Positions 1-11,331 of a stretch of 26,672 nt of DNA are shown here, piece by piece (position 1 is the first letter of the stretch; every line of letters begins with the position of its first letter). The position numbers and the translations under genes are program-made. A model generated the notes under the pieces. That model saw nothing but the letters and a program-made list of their open reading frames with translations. It had not been told where the DNA came from and did no database searches. Source of the DNA: Gnetum montanum (taxonomy: Eukaryota; Streptophyta; Gnetopsida; Gnetales; Gnetaceae); NCBI GenBank assembly GCA_015680685.1, contig MNCI01038007.1, positions 1 through 26,672 of the forward strand, given 5' to 3'.

Positions 1-2287
1 GACATCTATCGAAAACTTGTTGGAGATGATTAATATGATCTTATTATTTCTTTGAGAATATTGTAATATCATCCAAATAAACCATCACAAATTTTTCTAA
101 TAATTCCTTAAATGCTAAATCCATTGCTCTTTGGAAAGTAGCTCCAACGTTTGACAATCCAAATGACATTCTTTGATAAGCAAAAGTTCCCCATTTGGTG
201 ATAAATGATGTTTTGTATCTATCATTTTTATATACCATGATTTGATTATAACCTGAGAAAACATCTAAGAAGGAATATACTTGANTTGGGTATTGTAAAT
301 CTTTTTCAGTAAGTAAATTTTTCTTGAACTCATGTTCTAAGTCAATCATATTTTTTGGAATGAAATTAGCTTTGGAGTTTGATGATGTTTCATGTATTAC
401 TTGACCCTCAAATTCTTGTTTGTTCTTCATAAATCTTAGTACTTGATCATCATCTTCAAATACTTGTAAATGTCTTATATTATCTAGTACTGATGGCTGA
501 TGTTCTTCTTCAATCATGACATCTTTGTAACTTTTTAATATTTTCATATCCAATGTTGAAGCTGCCTTTGCCAAATCATCTGCTATAAAATTCTCTGCTC
601 TGTTTATATGCTCTATTTGGCAATATTGGAACTGATCTAACATCTTACAAGCAAGTTTCTTATAAGGTCTTAAGAATGAGCTCTTTAATTCACAATTACC
701 CTTTACTTGTTCACAAACTAATCTTGAGTCTCCTTTTATAGTGATCACTCTGATCTTTTTATCTAGAGCTATTCTCATACCAATACATAAAGCTTCACAC
801 TCAGCCTTGTTGTTAGTAGAAGGGAAAGATAGATGAATTGATTTGAGAATTTCAGGTGAATCATTCTTGAAAATAACTATACCGGCTCCTACACCTTTTG
901 AATTGCACAAACCGTCAAAGTATAGCTCCCATTTATCCTCATTCTTTGATTGTTCTTTTTCGGAACTATAATTTTCTTGGAGTGTACAAATTTTGTTCTT
1001 GATACTTTCTTTTTCAGCCATTTTACTTTTTCCATTTGAAGTAATATTATCAATCATCAAAGATTCACTATACATGTATATCTGATTTGGTTCTCCTTTC
1101 CAAGGTAGCCACATGTGAAAATAATCTGTTGATATGTAACCTGAGAAATTCTTGCTCCAACTCCTACTCAATAAGAAACTATGTGAATCTGGTATATTTG
1201 CCACTTGAATAGTTATGCTACTTCTGATGCGGGGTTTAGAAGCAACTTCCAATAGAACATTTGGTAATTGACACACAATCTTCACTCTACTTTTATCCAC
1301 TTGAACAATCTTTCTATTTGATTTTTTAGGAATCAAACCATGTTTCTTACATAGAGAAAATGACATTATAGTAGACATAGCTCTAGAGTCAATCAAACAA
1401 TTGTGTAAGTATTTATCCTTCAATTTTATTGTCAAAAGAAAAGGAGGAGTTTCCTTATCATACGAGGTCTTTAATTTCTCATCATTATTAGACACATAGC
1501 TTAACTCTGATTCTCTAGCTCTCCTTTTACCTTTAATGAACTCTAAAGCCTTTCTTTTCTGATCTCCTATTTGAAGCAACTGATAAAAGCTAATATTGGC
1601 CTTGACATGTTTAAGGTCTTCAATCAAATCATACTCTCCATCACCAATAAAGCTTGGTTTCCTTATCCATTTATTAAAAGACTGATTTGGAGTGCTTTGC
1701 TCTACTTGATTGTCTTTACCTTTATTCTTATCTCTTCTACTTGGCTCAAAAGCTTTTCTCTTAGTAGATGGATCAGTAATAACATTTGGGGGTCTAGAAG
1801 TAGTTAGTCTTTCCTTAGATCGAAGACTATATCCATTTTCCTCATTGTTATTACATTCTTCATCTGAAGACATATCTTCTTCAGAACTTGATAGAGAAGA
1901 AGTATCGCTAGATCCATTGCTAGAAGATTTACTTGCATAATGAACACTAGATAACTCATTATCAGATTCAATATCAAGAAAGTTGGACATAATAAGGTCA
2001 CTTTCATCCTCATCTTCTGCTAACTTAGTGTCTTGATGTTTATGCTTTCTATTTTTCCTTTCTTCCTTGATATTAACTCTTGCCAAGGCTTTTTCAAGCT
2101 TCACTATTTTGTTAGACATATCTCTCATTAATTGTCCTTTTTCAGATTCTACTCTTTCATGTTCTTGCTCTATCTTAACATGAGATGGACCTGGTAAAGC
2201 TTTAAATTGAGCAAAATCTTGCATAGGAATCATAACTCTTTCTTCTCTTTTTTGAATTGCGATATTTTCTTCAGGATTCAAGTTCAA
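1..2287 (-). pseudogene. gag-pol remnant: protease, RNase H, partial reverse transcriptase
   Basis: The frame from 2287 down to 44 is open for 747 residues. Residues 1-200 are an acidic, Ser-rich gag/linker segment. Residues 279-400 resemble a retropepsin, but the active site reads LIDSRAMS (D300), so the usual DSG has become DSR. Residues 450-580 are an RNase H with the acidic set D458 (YFDG), E496 (NNKAE), D520 (GDSRLV) and D570 (IADDLA). Residues 669-747 are RT from the SGYNQI block to YLDD (68-79); the N-terminal RT part is missing. The frame stops at IFSKK, but the next codons, reading DHINHLQQVF, still look like RT, so that stop is a nonsense mutation and not the gene's end. RNase H before RT is not the canonical Ty3 order. 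The M at 2287 is not a true start, because gag-like sequence continues upstream. There is an N at 285. Confidence 0.85.
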
Positions 2288-2299
2288 CTATTTTTCTAA

Positions 2300-3069
2300 C
2301 TATATAGCTTCACTAAAGTAGTCATTTAGTGTAGTCAAGTTTGGATTCTCCTTAACCAAATTGAAATCTTGGGGTTGACAGCCTTAAGATAAGTTTCTTT
2401 AAGAATTTCTTCTAATGGTCTATATTGTCTTTGAAAGAGTCCACAAATTCGTTGAAACTTGATGTTAAAATCTCTAATTGACTCTTTAACTCCTTGCTTA
2501 GCTTGTATCAGCCCACAGTATAGTTGTTTTTGATCTAATTGATTACCAAACTAGGCTAAGAAAAAATTCTTCATGTCATCATAACTTGTAATACTATTAC
2601 TTGGTAAGTTCGAATAGTAAATCTGATCCATATCCTTTAGATTTGATACAAACAACCTACAAGCTTGATCTTGATGTTGAATATTTGAATGAGCTAAAGC
2701 TAACTCAAACATGTGAATATATTCTTTAGCTAAATAAGCTTTTCCAGGAATGAAAGGCTCAAGAAAATATTTGTAAACTACCTTAGGAATATCATTGTAA
2801 TTCTGAGATCCTAATGATGTAACTCCTTGCCAAGGATTTTCCATCCTATTCCCTTGGATAGTTAAACTTTTAGACTTTATAGATCTTCTCTTATGAATTA
2901 ATAAACCAGATATAATGGGTGATCTTCTTGATCTTCTAGTTTTCACTCCACTACTTATTCCCAATTCAAAAACTTTCTTTTGTTCTTCTTCTGATGAAGA
3001 ATCAGTCTTAGAATCTAGAATATCTTTTAAAACTTTTAAATTTTCCAAACTATCAATCTTCTTGGTCAT
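2300..3069 (-). pseudogene. gag of Ty3/gypsy element A, interrupted
   Basis: The capsid-like gag starts at the ATG at 3069, about 100 bases after the primer-binding site. The first 172 residues are open to a stop at 2551-2553. The retrotransposon-gag pattern is visible as FELALAHSNIQHQDQACRLF followed by the stretch YYSNLPSNSITSYDDMKNF, equivalent to the W-Y/LP-G-SI-S-FDD-F pattern of this domain. Beyond the stop the same frame continues with FNIKFQRICGLF, so the stop is an inactivating mutation. A frameshift near 2370 moves the reading into NLVKENPNLTTLNDYF, followed by two more stops before the pol frame at 2287. It would have formed the virus-like particle shell. Confidence 0.75.
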
Positions 3070-3170
3070 GAATTGAAAATAGTATCTAATTTCTTAAGCC
3101 TTTATAGTAACAAAGAATTATTGATGTGCTAAAATTATAAGGCTTATGAACTTAGAGGCTAAATTTTCAA

Positions 3171-3187
3171 CCCTCCTTCTAGCGCCA
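3171..3187 (-). promoter_or_regulatory. primer-binding site of element A, tRNA-Asn-like
   Basis: The minus strand reads TGGCGCTAGAAGGAGGG just before gag and just after the inferred LTR end. It starts with TGG, complementary to the CCA tail of a tRNA. The implied acceptor 3' strand, TTCTAGC plus G, could pair with GCTGGAA through one G-T wobble, which fits my memory of plant tRNA-Asn. The tRNA identity is from memory. Seven bases separate it from the proposed LTR end. Confidence 0.55.
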
Positions 3188-3194
3188 AAAGAAT

Positions 3195-4592
3195 TGTTGG
3201 TGACCGTGTGGGATGCAAGTGCCAACGAGTGTCCTCAAACAGGATTTAGGTGCCTGCTGGTCTCTGGCAACACCAAGGCCCAGATACCTCAAAATAAACT
3301 CAATAGTTAATGTGAGTATGTGTGTGTGCTGTTGCAGCGTGCGGTTGAGAAGAATGAAATGATTACGTTGTGTGTAAACTACAAATGACTTATCAATAAG
3401 AGATTCAGCCAACTTTGCCAAGTACTGTGAGTTGTTGAGAGTTCCTATTTTGTTCAATTGCTCAGTCTATGTGGTCCTTATAATACCTACTTGTAACAAA
3501 TAAAATTTTGCAAAAACATTTGAGCACAACTCCGTGAATCTACTTCTAATTTTCCCCAAAGAAAGAGATAGTTCCACAAGCAAACTAGAAATAGAGCAAG
3601 ATTCAATGGAAATAGACAGAAAAGAAAGCAGATTTGTGTTAAGACCTCAAATGCTTAAACAAGGTAAAATGATATGAGTAAAAACTTTGCAATAAAACTA
3701 TCCCAAATTTAATAACTATGAATTGTTCAAACTTCCAAGGCTCAAATAGGCAATTTCTTCAAGACATTCCTACTACGTTATCAAAAAATTGCTACATAAA
3801 CTATCACGTATGAGACTCCATTTTGGCTAGATAATGGATGTTAAAGATTGCATTCAACAGAACCTTCAAAAGACTTGATAATTTCTGATTGAAATACCAC
3901 AAAGATTCATTTTAAAGATAAAAAGAACCTATTCTGGTTCCATCAAAATACCAAAGATTTTCTGAACCCTCTTGACTATTGAATCGTTCAATGGCATGAC
4001 TACAAGCAGAGGCTCTCTTACAACAATCTCAATAGCAGTTCTTATACGTTGCACAATAATCAAATTTACTACTAAAATGCTCTTAAGGCTTTTGAACACA
4101 AGTGCTTCTATGGAAAAATTTTAATAGAAACTTTCAATTGTACAACAAGAACAATAAGAGCAATCTAAAAATCCCAAAATTACTTGCCAAGGATGATACT
4201 ATCTAAACCACTAGCTAAACAATTTAAACAAAATAAAAATAAAACATAACTCATAGGACTATGACAAAGAGGCTAAAATCTTTTCTTTAGCAAGCAATCT
4301 TTCACAATATCTTCTTACAAATGCTCTTTCAAGAGTCCGAAGTGTGTGATCCCAACTCTTCCAAAGTGTGTTGTCTTGTCCCCCCCTTGTGATCCCCTTT
4401 TCTTCTTATCCCTGAAGCCTTTTTATAGGGTTCAAAGGTAATTACATACTTTAAAATATCTTAGCTAACTTCTCTCCCAAGTAAGGAAGTTACAACTTAC
4501 CCAACTAGTTAGGAGATATTTCTCACCAATTTAGTTGGGAAGTTATGTAGTTAGGAAGTTATACATAAAGTTTGGAAGAATTTATGCTAACA
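3195..4592 (-). repeat. candidate 5' LTR of Ty3/gypsy element A
   Basis: The segment starts TGTTGGTG on the + strand next to the primer-binding site and ends GCTAACA. The termini are therefore TG...CA with a short imperfect inverted repeat (TGTTGG/TGTTAG). A TATA box sits about 165 bases inside its minus-strand 5' end. No second copy is in the window, so the right boundary is a proposal only. Short open frames inside it, such as 3179-3457 on the minus strand, show no coding features. Its U3 (4480-4570) holds several copies of a GGAAGTTA motif. Confidence 0.4.
4421..4430 (-). promoter_or_regulatory. TATA box of element A LTR
   Basis: The minus strand reads CCCTATAAAAAGGCTTC, a strong plant TATA box with no comparable match close by, placed as expected upstream of an R region in an LTR. 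Transcription would run leftward through the primer site into gag. Confidence 0.5.
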
Positions 4593-5349
4593 TTGATATT
4601 TGTAAATAATACAAATATTTAATGCTTAATAACTTATACAATAATGTTTGAAAAATAAATTCAAGACCTCAATATTATGAGAGCTTCATTCACTTGGAAT
4701 AATTAAATTAATGGTAAGTCTTCAACGATGAATAAAACTGCAGCTTTGATTTATTGGCATTATCAGAAATATCTCCTAGCTTTGTTAATTCGATTGTACA
4801 CCTATCTTCGTGTGCCTTCGTGTCTCTGTTTCCATGTTCAGTGGACTGGTATGGTGATAACGAATGCGTCGGTGTTGGGCACTATTGTTGTGTTGGTGTT
4901 CAGTTGCTGAAGAGTGGAGGAGGAAGATTTTCCTTGGAAAAATGGTGTGCTGAACTTGCAGTTCTAGAAGAATAGCCCAGGATTCCTTTGGTTCCAGTAG
5001 CCAATGACAAATGTGATTTAGGGTTTTAGCTGCCTAAATTTTTTGCCCCAAATTCACCTAGGGCTTCTGTGGATCTGCACGCTAAAGGAACATATAGCAT
5101 TAGCTAAAGATAGTGAAGGGTATGATAAGTTGAGAAACGGCCCTACAATTGCCAAAAAATCCTCTGTGTAGTACGCACCTTGCAAGCCTTGCAGAGAACA
5201 TCCGGGAAGGCATTGAAGGTGGGCAAATCCAAGGAAAGCTAAAGTGCTGCATATCGGTGGGAAAAATTCAAAACTGAAGGTGTCACTACTCAAATCCAAG
5301 AATTTCCGTTGCGAAGCTCTGATGAGCGGAAATGACCATAAGAGCTCCT
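4593..5349. other. no recognised gene
   Basis: Small overlapping frames (for example 4728-4910 and 4754-4975, + strand) lack domain signatures. The right part (5054-5349) is the downstream, unrecognisable end of the open stretch that contains the membrane-protein pseudogene and may hold its eroded 3' part. Confidence 0.4.
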
Positions 5350-6035
5350 CCTCTACCATTAGAAAATCTCCTCCAGATTTGCTATTGGATGGTTCACCCA
5401 TTGATCCACTACCACACGGGTGTCTGAGACAGTGTTGCAAAATAAAACGTATACTCCACAAAGGATAAAGGTTAACGCAACCAAAAATTAGGCAGAAAGA
5501 GCTAGGAAATAAACCAATAGCTTCAGCCGAACTTAGGAGAAAACAAACACACAACAATGGAAGAAGCAAAGTCACTGTAGCCAAGATAATCAATGCATAG
5601 CGTGAAGATTGGAGAGCATTTTTATCTGGCAAGATAACTAGTCACATTTCTAAGATTTTCTTCCATGTAATCTACCTTGCCCACATATCCTTGTTCAAAT
5701 CTTCCTCTCCAAAATACAACATAAAGCTTCCAGCTAATGCAGTAATTTTAGAAGAATGAGGATGATCAGTCTTGGGTTGCAACTTGAATGCTGATCTTTG
5801 TAAATGTTTTCTTTGCCACAACAACAACAACAAAGGGTAATGAGCAGCATAAATCCAAAAAAGATGAACCAGAGAGCACCAACAGCAAACAGAGCAACTC
5901 TGTAAACCCAACAGAGGCCCAATAATGGTGATTGGTGAGGTTCCATCTGCCAGTGTAGGTATCAAATCGGTTTAGAGGATCAGGCCTTTTGGTCCTATTA
6001 GCTACCAGGAAAAAATTGAGCAAAGTCGTTTGGCA
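5350..6035 (-). pseudogene. tweety-like plant membrane protein pseudogene
   Basis: Pieces of one protein follow in order on the minus strand but in different frames. First comes NRTKRPDPLN then HYWASVGFT (about 5880-6005). A hydrophobic segment FFGFMLLITLCCCCC follows (about 5820), then ITALAGSFMLYFGEEDLNKD (about 5690-5750). NVTSYLA (about 5640) is next, then ALIILATVTLLLPLLCVCF (about 5550-5610), and finally LTFILCGVYVLF with NTVSD and WVNHP (about 5390-5470). From memory, this matches the plant tweety-like transmembrane family (Arabidopsis AT2G12400/AT2G25270 type), which has several membrane segments and conserved extracellular Cys. At least four frameshifts and several stops kill it. The 50-80 residues normally between NVTSYLA and the third membrane segment are absent. 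No clear intron remains, so it may be a processed copy, but no poly(A) tract or target-site duplication was seen. Confidence 0.7.
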
Positions 6036-6264
6036 TCCATGAATGGATACTCTGAAATTGGATAATTTTGGGTGGAAATCTTATAAACCAACATTTATAC
6101 CTGAAATTCTACGTAGATTTTTTTTATAATTCTACTATATATATGAATGGTACTTCTATATATTTTTTCTTAAATAACAAAAATGCTATTGTTAACTTAT
6201 TCTTTTCCTCTCAGCCTTATAATTTTAGCCACTTCTCGAAAAACTCTTAAACAATTTAATCTTA
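6036..6264. other. AT-rich, no gene seen
   Basis: T- and A-rich stretch upstream of the membrane-protein pseudogene. A 60-residue + strand frame at 6068-6250 is low-complexity and not convincing. No promoter could be defined. Confidence 0.4.
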
Positions 6265-6357
6265 CCAACCCACTCCATGAAATGGCCAAATGTGCCAACA
6301 ACAACACAATCTTATATTAGCAAGGGTAAATGAATCATCATGTAATTAATACCTTGC
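6265..6357. repeat. dispersed repeat, copy 1 (second at 26385-26478)
   Basis: The segment from CCCACTCCAT through TTAGCAAGGGTA to TAATACCTTG recurs, diverged, at 26385-26478. The two copies are alike up to CCTTG. In this copy the SINE-like sequence follows, and in the other copy an LTR begins. Confidence 0.5.
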
Positions 6358-6360
6358 TTT

Positions 6361-6510
6361 GGTATAGCTCCATTGGTTAGGTTGTTGTATGGATAATTGC
6401 GGATCTAGGGATGTATTAATGATGACTACCGAAGGTTTAGAGGTTTGGAAAAGATTGAAAAAATTGGGGCTAGGAGAAAATCTTAAAAATTGGGCCGGGT
6501 ACCCCCATGA
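6361..6510 (+). mobile_element. candidate tRNA-derived SINE
   Basis: GGTATAGCTCCATTGGTTAG (6361-6380) closely resembles a tRNA gene's 5' part with its pol III A box. About 37 bases on, GCGGATCTAGGG is a weak B-box remnant. Near the end TTGGGCCGGGTACCC (6490-6504) recalls the 3' region of plant Au-type SINEs, from memory. No flanking duplication was found and the 3' end is uncertain. A 12-base inverted repeat (6426-6437 and 6520-6531) overlaps it. Transcription would be by pol III in the + direction if it were ever active. Confidence 0.4.
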
Positions 6511-6549
6511 CTAATCGTGAACCTTCGGTAGCATTAGAATGGAGAAAGA

Positions 6550-7670
6550 AAAGGAATAAGAAATATAGATAAAAAGAGACAACTAGGACATTGATGAAAT
6601 GGATGTCAACATGGAAATGAAAAAAATAAAATTAATTGCAAAATGTTAAGGAAAATAATTTAACTGGTGCACCAAATAGGAATGTCAGTGGGTCCTCCCC
6701 AAAGCAGGCTCATGCCCTTAATGCCCTAACAAACCCACATTCAAAGAGTCCATAGGCTTTGGGAATGTCATTTGAAACAAGAGTTAAAGTCTTAACCACA
6801 AGAATTTACCAAAAATAAAACAATGTATCTACCAAAATATACACTAATGATACAACCGACAATGAGGTGAACAATGGAGAGAAGGATGGAGAGAAGAGAA
6901 TGGAATGGAATCCCAAGAACAAGGTGGTGTATAGCCCTTTGTGTGTTTCATGATTAATGTGACTTGGAAAATCTCATCCCAACTCTGGCCTCAAACCAAC
7001 CACATCTAGTGACTTCACATCAATGCATCTAATTAATCCATCCCCTTGAATAACAAGAATGCTTCCCCCAAGAGTCACCATCATTCCGATGAAACAAGAA
7101 GGAGAGAATGGGAAGCGAGAAGGGGCCTTAGTTAGAGGGAACATTTTTGGTTCCATAACCAATGCTTTTAGCCCAATTGATTATTTCATCTAAGGGGTGT
7201 GCTTTGAATTCTCACTTTTTTTTTCTTTTTCTTCTTTTTTTTTATTTTTTTTGTGTTTTGTGTTTTTATGCGTGAGAACCAAACCATGCAAAGACTTTGT
7301 TATTTTTATTGACTCAACTTCTGATAATTGGGTAACATTGAAATGACAAGAAAACTCAAGAAGAAAACATCCAAGCACCCAAGAGAACAGCCAACACAAA
7401 AGCATCCAGTTCCCTTGAAGTCCCACCCTTTTCAAACCTTGAGTCCTTCCTTAGTTTGAGAAGTGCCCAGTCACCAATTCGTTAAAGTTCTTATTATGAG
7501 GTATTGTACATTCCCAAGCTGAGAGAGACCATAGAAAATGGTCGATGGATGGATGAAGTGAACTCATTGCCTGCCATATCAAAAGAAGCATACCTTAGTA
7601 TCAACATCGTGACTTAAAGGTAAAAACCAAACATTAGCAATCAACATGAAAACAGTTCATACCATCACGA
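6550..7670. other. no recognised gene; low-complexity patches
   Basis: Short minus-strand frames at 6974-7162 and 7190-7435 have no recognisable domain, and the second is largely the translation of a T-rich tract at 7211-7264. GGAGAG-rich sequence lies near 6868-6912. Nothing else could be supported. Confidence 0.4.
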
Positions 7671-7706
7671 AGAACACTTATTGGGTGACAAAATTATAGG
7701 GTGGAT

Positions 7707-7722
7707 CACACACACACACACA
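7707..7722. repeat. (CA)8 microsatellite
   Basis: Eight uninterrupted CA units. Confidence 0.95.
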
Positions 7723-7779
7723 AAATGGAAAAATATAGCGATGTTGTAAAACAAAAACAAGAAAAGTTAAAGAAATTTG

Positions 7780-7875
7780 TAAAAAAAAAAATATGTAAGA
7801 CAAAAATGTGTAAAAAAAATGTGTAAAACAAAAATGTGTAAAAGAAAAACTTTTAAAACAAAAACTAAAAAAAAC
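7780..7875. repeat. A-rich degenerate tandem repeat
   Basis: The word AAAATGTGTAAAA recurs irregularly with A-rich spacers, several copies in about 95 bases. It looks like replication slippage and no function is seen. Confidence 0.7.
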
Positions 7876-8101
7876 TGAGGGCCCCAAATGATTAGCATAG
7901 GTGGCCATCTCCCACATGACTAAATTGTAAGGAAGAGATCCAAAATAATGAACATCTATTTGAATTTCATAGAAGTGCCTAACTTCTCCCAATTAATGTT
8001 CTTAGATTAAGGAGTGGAAGTTGGCGATGCTCATAATCCAATGTGTCTATGCCTCCATTGTTGGCATGGGTTATTTCCTCAGTTCATTCCATGCATGTTT
8101 G

Positions 8102-8803
8102 TCAGTTGCTCTTTCGACTAGCTATCAACCACGGGGTGTCTAGTATTTGTGTGGTTCCTACATACAGGCACCTTTGAATTTCTGTTTCTTGGACATACCA
8201 ATTACATGGAAGAGATGCTAAACATTCTTCCATGTCATCACCGTCTAAGTCACTATATGTAATGCATGGAACTTTCTTCTTCTCGATCTTTTCATAAATA
8301 TTTATCTTAGATATCTGCAAGGAAAGATCGTGGATCCCTACGTACGCATCTACTGTACTTAGCCATAACCTTCCCATTATAATTGGGAAGCCCCCATTGG
8401 TGTTGTTAACTTCTATCACTAGGAAGGCAGCTAGGTAGGACCAACCACCTACAGTGGTAACAATGTCCTTCACAAATCCCAAGGGAATGGTGATGGACTA
8501 GTCTGCCAACTCTAGTTGAATGTTGCTCTTCTTAAGTTGGGGTAGGTTCCAGGCTTGATACATTTCTCATGAAATTAAATTGACTCTAGAACCTAAGTTA
8601 AGAAAAGACTTATGTGGTTCATACCTAGCGATTTGTAAATAGATTAAGGGGCTTCCAGGATTAGTTAGTTTCCTGGGAAGGTGGCCTACCTTGATCCAGT
8701 CAGTTATGGTATGCGTTAACATAACCATATGCGTACAACTCTGTTGGACTAAAGGGTGCTCCGAAGTGTTAGATGGTGGAGGAGCGTACCTAGACTCAAC
8801 CAC
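8102..8803 (-). pseudogene. retropepsin-like protease of element B, interrupted
   Basis: The aspartic protease domain would cleave the Gag-Pol polyprotein. The N-terminal part (8803-8567) ends in FLNLGSRVNLIS, where the family has a DLG or DSG active site; here the catalytic Asp has become Asn. After a stop the same frame continues as EMYQAWNLPQLKKSNIQLEL, then a second stop, then SITIPLGFVKDIV. Further on are FLVIEVNN and FPIIMGRLWLSTVDAYVG, the conserved strand and flap-to-C-terminal motif of gypsy proteases (about 8335-8400). Two in-frame stops and the Asp loss make it nonfunctional. After about 8140 the translation is no longer recognisable. Confidence 0.8.
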
Positions 8804-11212
8804 TTGTTGTGAGAGCTTGTTTGGGCTTTTGGTTCTGAAGAAAGTTCTTCTCTTTTCATAGTCGTCAGAACTAGCAGCGGGTTGAATGTTTATGGCTCTT
8901 GTAGCATTACGTTGCTATGATTGAGTAGGGAGTTCCCCTTGAATTGTTGGAGAAGGTGGTGTTATGGAAACTACAGGTGGAAGAGGTGCAGATGGATTTA
9001 GAGGATGGTGTATATGTGGGATGTCTCCTGGAGGAGAAGGAGTCCTCCTAAAGTACTCCCAAACTTGGTAGTGACGTTGGGGAGTTGTGTGACTCATAGA
9101 GTCACTTGGAAAAATCGGCTGCTACACATAATAGCCATAAGGATCAGGTTTTCGGTAACGGTACTATTGTTTCAGTGGTGGCATCCCCCATGAATGTGGG
9201 TATTGCCATTACTGATGTTGTCTGATGGGTTGTGGTGGAGTTCAACTTGGATAGTACGTTAATGGTTGGTGGAACTTCCTTGGGTTACCTTGAGGATAAG
9301 GTAACCTTTGGGGTGTCTGTCATTGGTTAAGTCATGGATTAAGTACATACATCCCAGACTCCTGTAGATGTGAGATGATTGGACAACATCCCTTGGGATG
9401 ATCATAATGGAAGATCTCACATCCATCTTCATCGTCTGTGTCTGAATCCACAACTTCATTGGAGATAGTAATTTTTCCCTTACCCTTGTTATGTGCAGGG
9501 CCTAAATTTCTCCGCTTTGTCTTATCTTTGTCACTACTTCATTCCTCCTTAGACTCCTCTACAATTTTCAAGATAGTTTCAAGTCTAGAGTCTAAGGAAT
9601 CCCACAATTGATCCATCTTAGTTGATACTTCTATTGCTAGTTTTTGAATTGGCAAGGTTTTTCTGTTCACCAACTCTTCGAGTGGTGACTCATCCTATTC
9701 ATCGCAAAATTTCACTCCCTTTCTCTGAAGGGAGGGATCATGGTTGTATTCTTCTATACTTTACTTTTTCATAGCTCATCTTCTTCTTTTGATACTTGTT
9801 CCAACAAGAGATGAATTTCATGGGCTATGAGTTCTAATAGTCTCCCTTGAGCATAAGTCCCAAGGGTTCTTCTAGTCTAATGCCTTAGCCCATCTACGAT
9901 ATGGCAAAGTTGATCTCGTTGAGCATATCTATGGCCTAGGCAACGATGTAACAATGCGTAGTAGCAACCCATGGTAGCATCAAAGGGTTCATGAGTTTGT
10001 TTCTTCCAGCCTTGGATCTTCTTACACAATTTAGACACTCTGGAGTACGTTTGATACTTATCGTTGAAGAGTTCTAACATTGTACTCCACCTCCTGATGG
10101 TTTCTGGTTCTAAGGACCAGTACCAACTCTCTACTTCTCTAATGAGTGTCCTTGGAAACAACTTCAGTTTTTTCCACTCGTTCTCTATGTTCTATAAGGC
10201 ACAGGCATCATGGAATTCCTGTAAATGATGCTACAGATTAGGGTTGTATCCCCCCTCGAAGCGTGGGATATTGTTCATGTCTAAGCGTTTGATCCGACTA
10301 TCTTTTAAATGCCTTGTTGGGATTCTTACAGCCTCCATTATATCGAGCATACTTGGGGTTGCAAGTAGGGGCTCATCATGATCATCTCTTTCATGACACT
10401 TGTGATGTCTGCGTTGTTCCCTAATTTCCCTTTGTTTATACCCTTGTCCTCTCTCTCAACTCTCTCGTCAAGGTCTCTCATTTTTCTTATCCTTATCCTC
10501 TCTGTTATGCTTATGATGGTTGTGCCAAGATGTGGAGGGAGAGGGTGAGTGATGAGATGAAGGAGAAGAGGAAGGAGAACCATCTCCATGATGATGCTTC
10601 CTACCTTCTCTTTGGCTACTACAGCCTCGATCGTGGTGATAATCTAAGTGCCTATCTTTATTATGAGTTGTTGTTCCCTCTATGAACAGTTGGTGTTCAC
10701 GAGGATCAGAACCAAGGTTGTGTATCATTGATCATATGTTCTGATACCCAACCTCCTCACCATCATTAGGAGGGGGAACATCATTTGTTAAAGAACCCAT
10801 TATAATGGGTTCCCATCTCTTATTTTTCTAAGGACGTGCGGGACCTCTTTTCCCTTCAACAGTGTATGTTGGCTCTCCAGCCTTGAGTTCCTCATATGTT
10901 GTAAAGCTGTGGGATGGTAATCCCTCATGTCAAAATTTTCTACAACGTATTTAGAGTATAATTTTTTCATACCAATTTCTCCATGTTTGGGACTGCACAA
11001 TTTAGAGGTAACACGATGTTACCTTGCAAATCTCTCCATTGCATCTGTTCATCTTGATGGAAGATAAAAGTAAAATTGGAAATATACTCATCGGGATGAG
11101 TATATTCCACCCTATATTGTTGAGGAATTGGCTGATTTAGGTTATGTGTTTTTGATTCCTGACTATCTTTTGTATTATCCCTAGGTGATGTGCTCTTGTG
11201 AGAAGAAGACAT
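8804..11212 (-). pseudogene. gag of element B, with many stops and frameshifts
   Basis: The start is the ATG at 11212 (MSSSHKSTSPRD), 119 bases after the primer site. The first 81 residues are open. Further pieces include a charged His/Ser-rich stretch (about 10470-10730), then the capsid-type retrotransposon gag domain at 9877-10220. That domain shows the stretch KKLKLFPRTLIREVESWYW, followed by TIRRWSTMLELFNDKYQ, the W-Y-L/W/F-Y pattern of Retrotrans_gag. Near 9370-9440 an acidic stretch leads into CEIFHYDHPKGCC, a Cys/His cluster where a nucleocapsid zinc finger is expected, though not a canonical CCHC. The Pro-rich part at 8915-9097 leads into protease. Stops occur throughout. Confidence 0.75.
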
Positions 11213-11331
11213 TGTTATTAGTGTGCTAATTTTACCATTATATATTTTTTTCTTTAATTAACCTGAAGGTTCATTTAGGCTCCCAATGATGTGAGTGATG
11301 TCCTATGTTCTATTCAGCACACAAACACTTA

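Larger units (their letters stand above)
1..4592 (-). mobile_element. Ty3/gypsy LTR retrotransposon A, decayed, cut by left edge
   Basis: Reading on the minus strand the order is LTR candidate (3195-4592), primer-binding site (3171-3187), gag (3069 down to about 2300), then protease, RNase H and the start of RT (2287 to 1). The rest of RT, the integrase and the second LTR would lie beyond the left edge. The RNase H ahead of RT recalls the Tat clade of plant Ty3/gypsy elements, which is known to carry an extra RNase H. Stops and at least one frameshift show that it is dead. The family call is firm; the exact right boundary is not. Confidence 0.85.

Noticed and set aside
3179-3457. 92-residue minus frame next to the element A primer site
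   Set aside because: It spans the primer site and the inferred LTR and has no protein family signature.
5244-5468. 74-residue + strand open frame
   Set aside because: It is antisense to the membrane-protein pseudogene.
6361-6435. A functional tRNA gene
   Set aside because: Only the A-box region is tRNA-like; no cloverleaf or intact B box could be formed.
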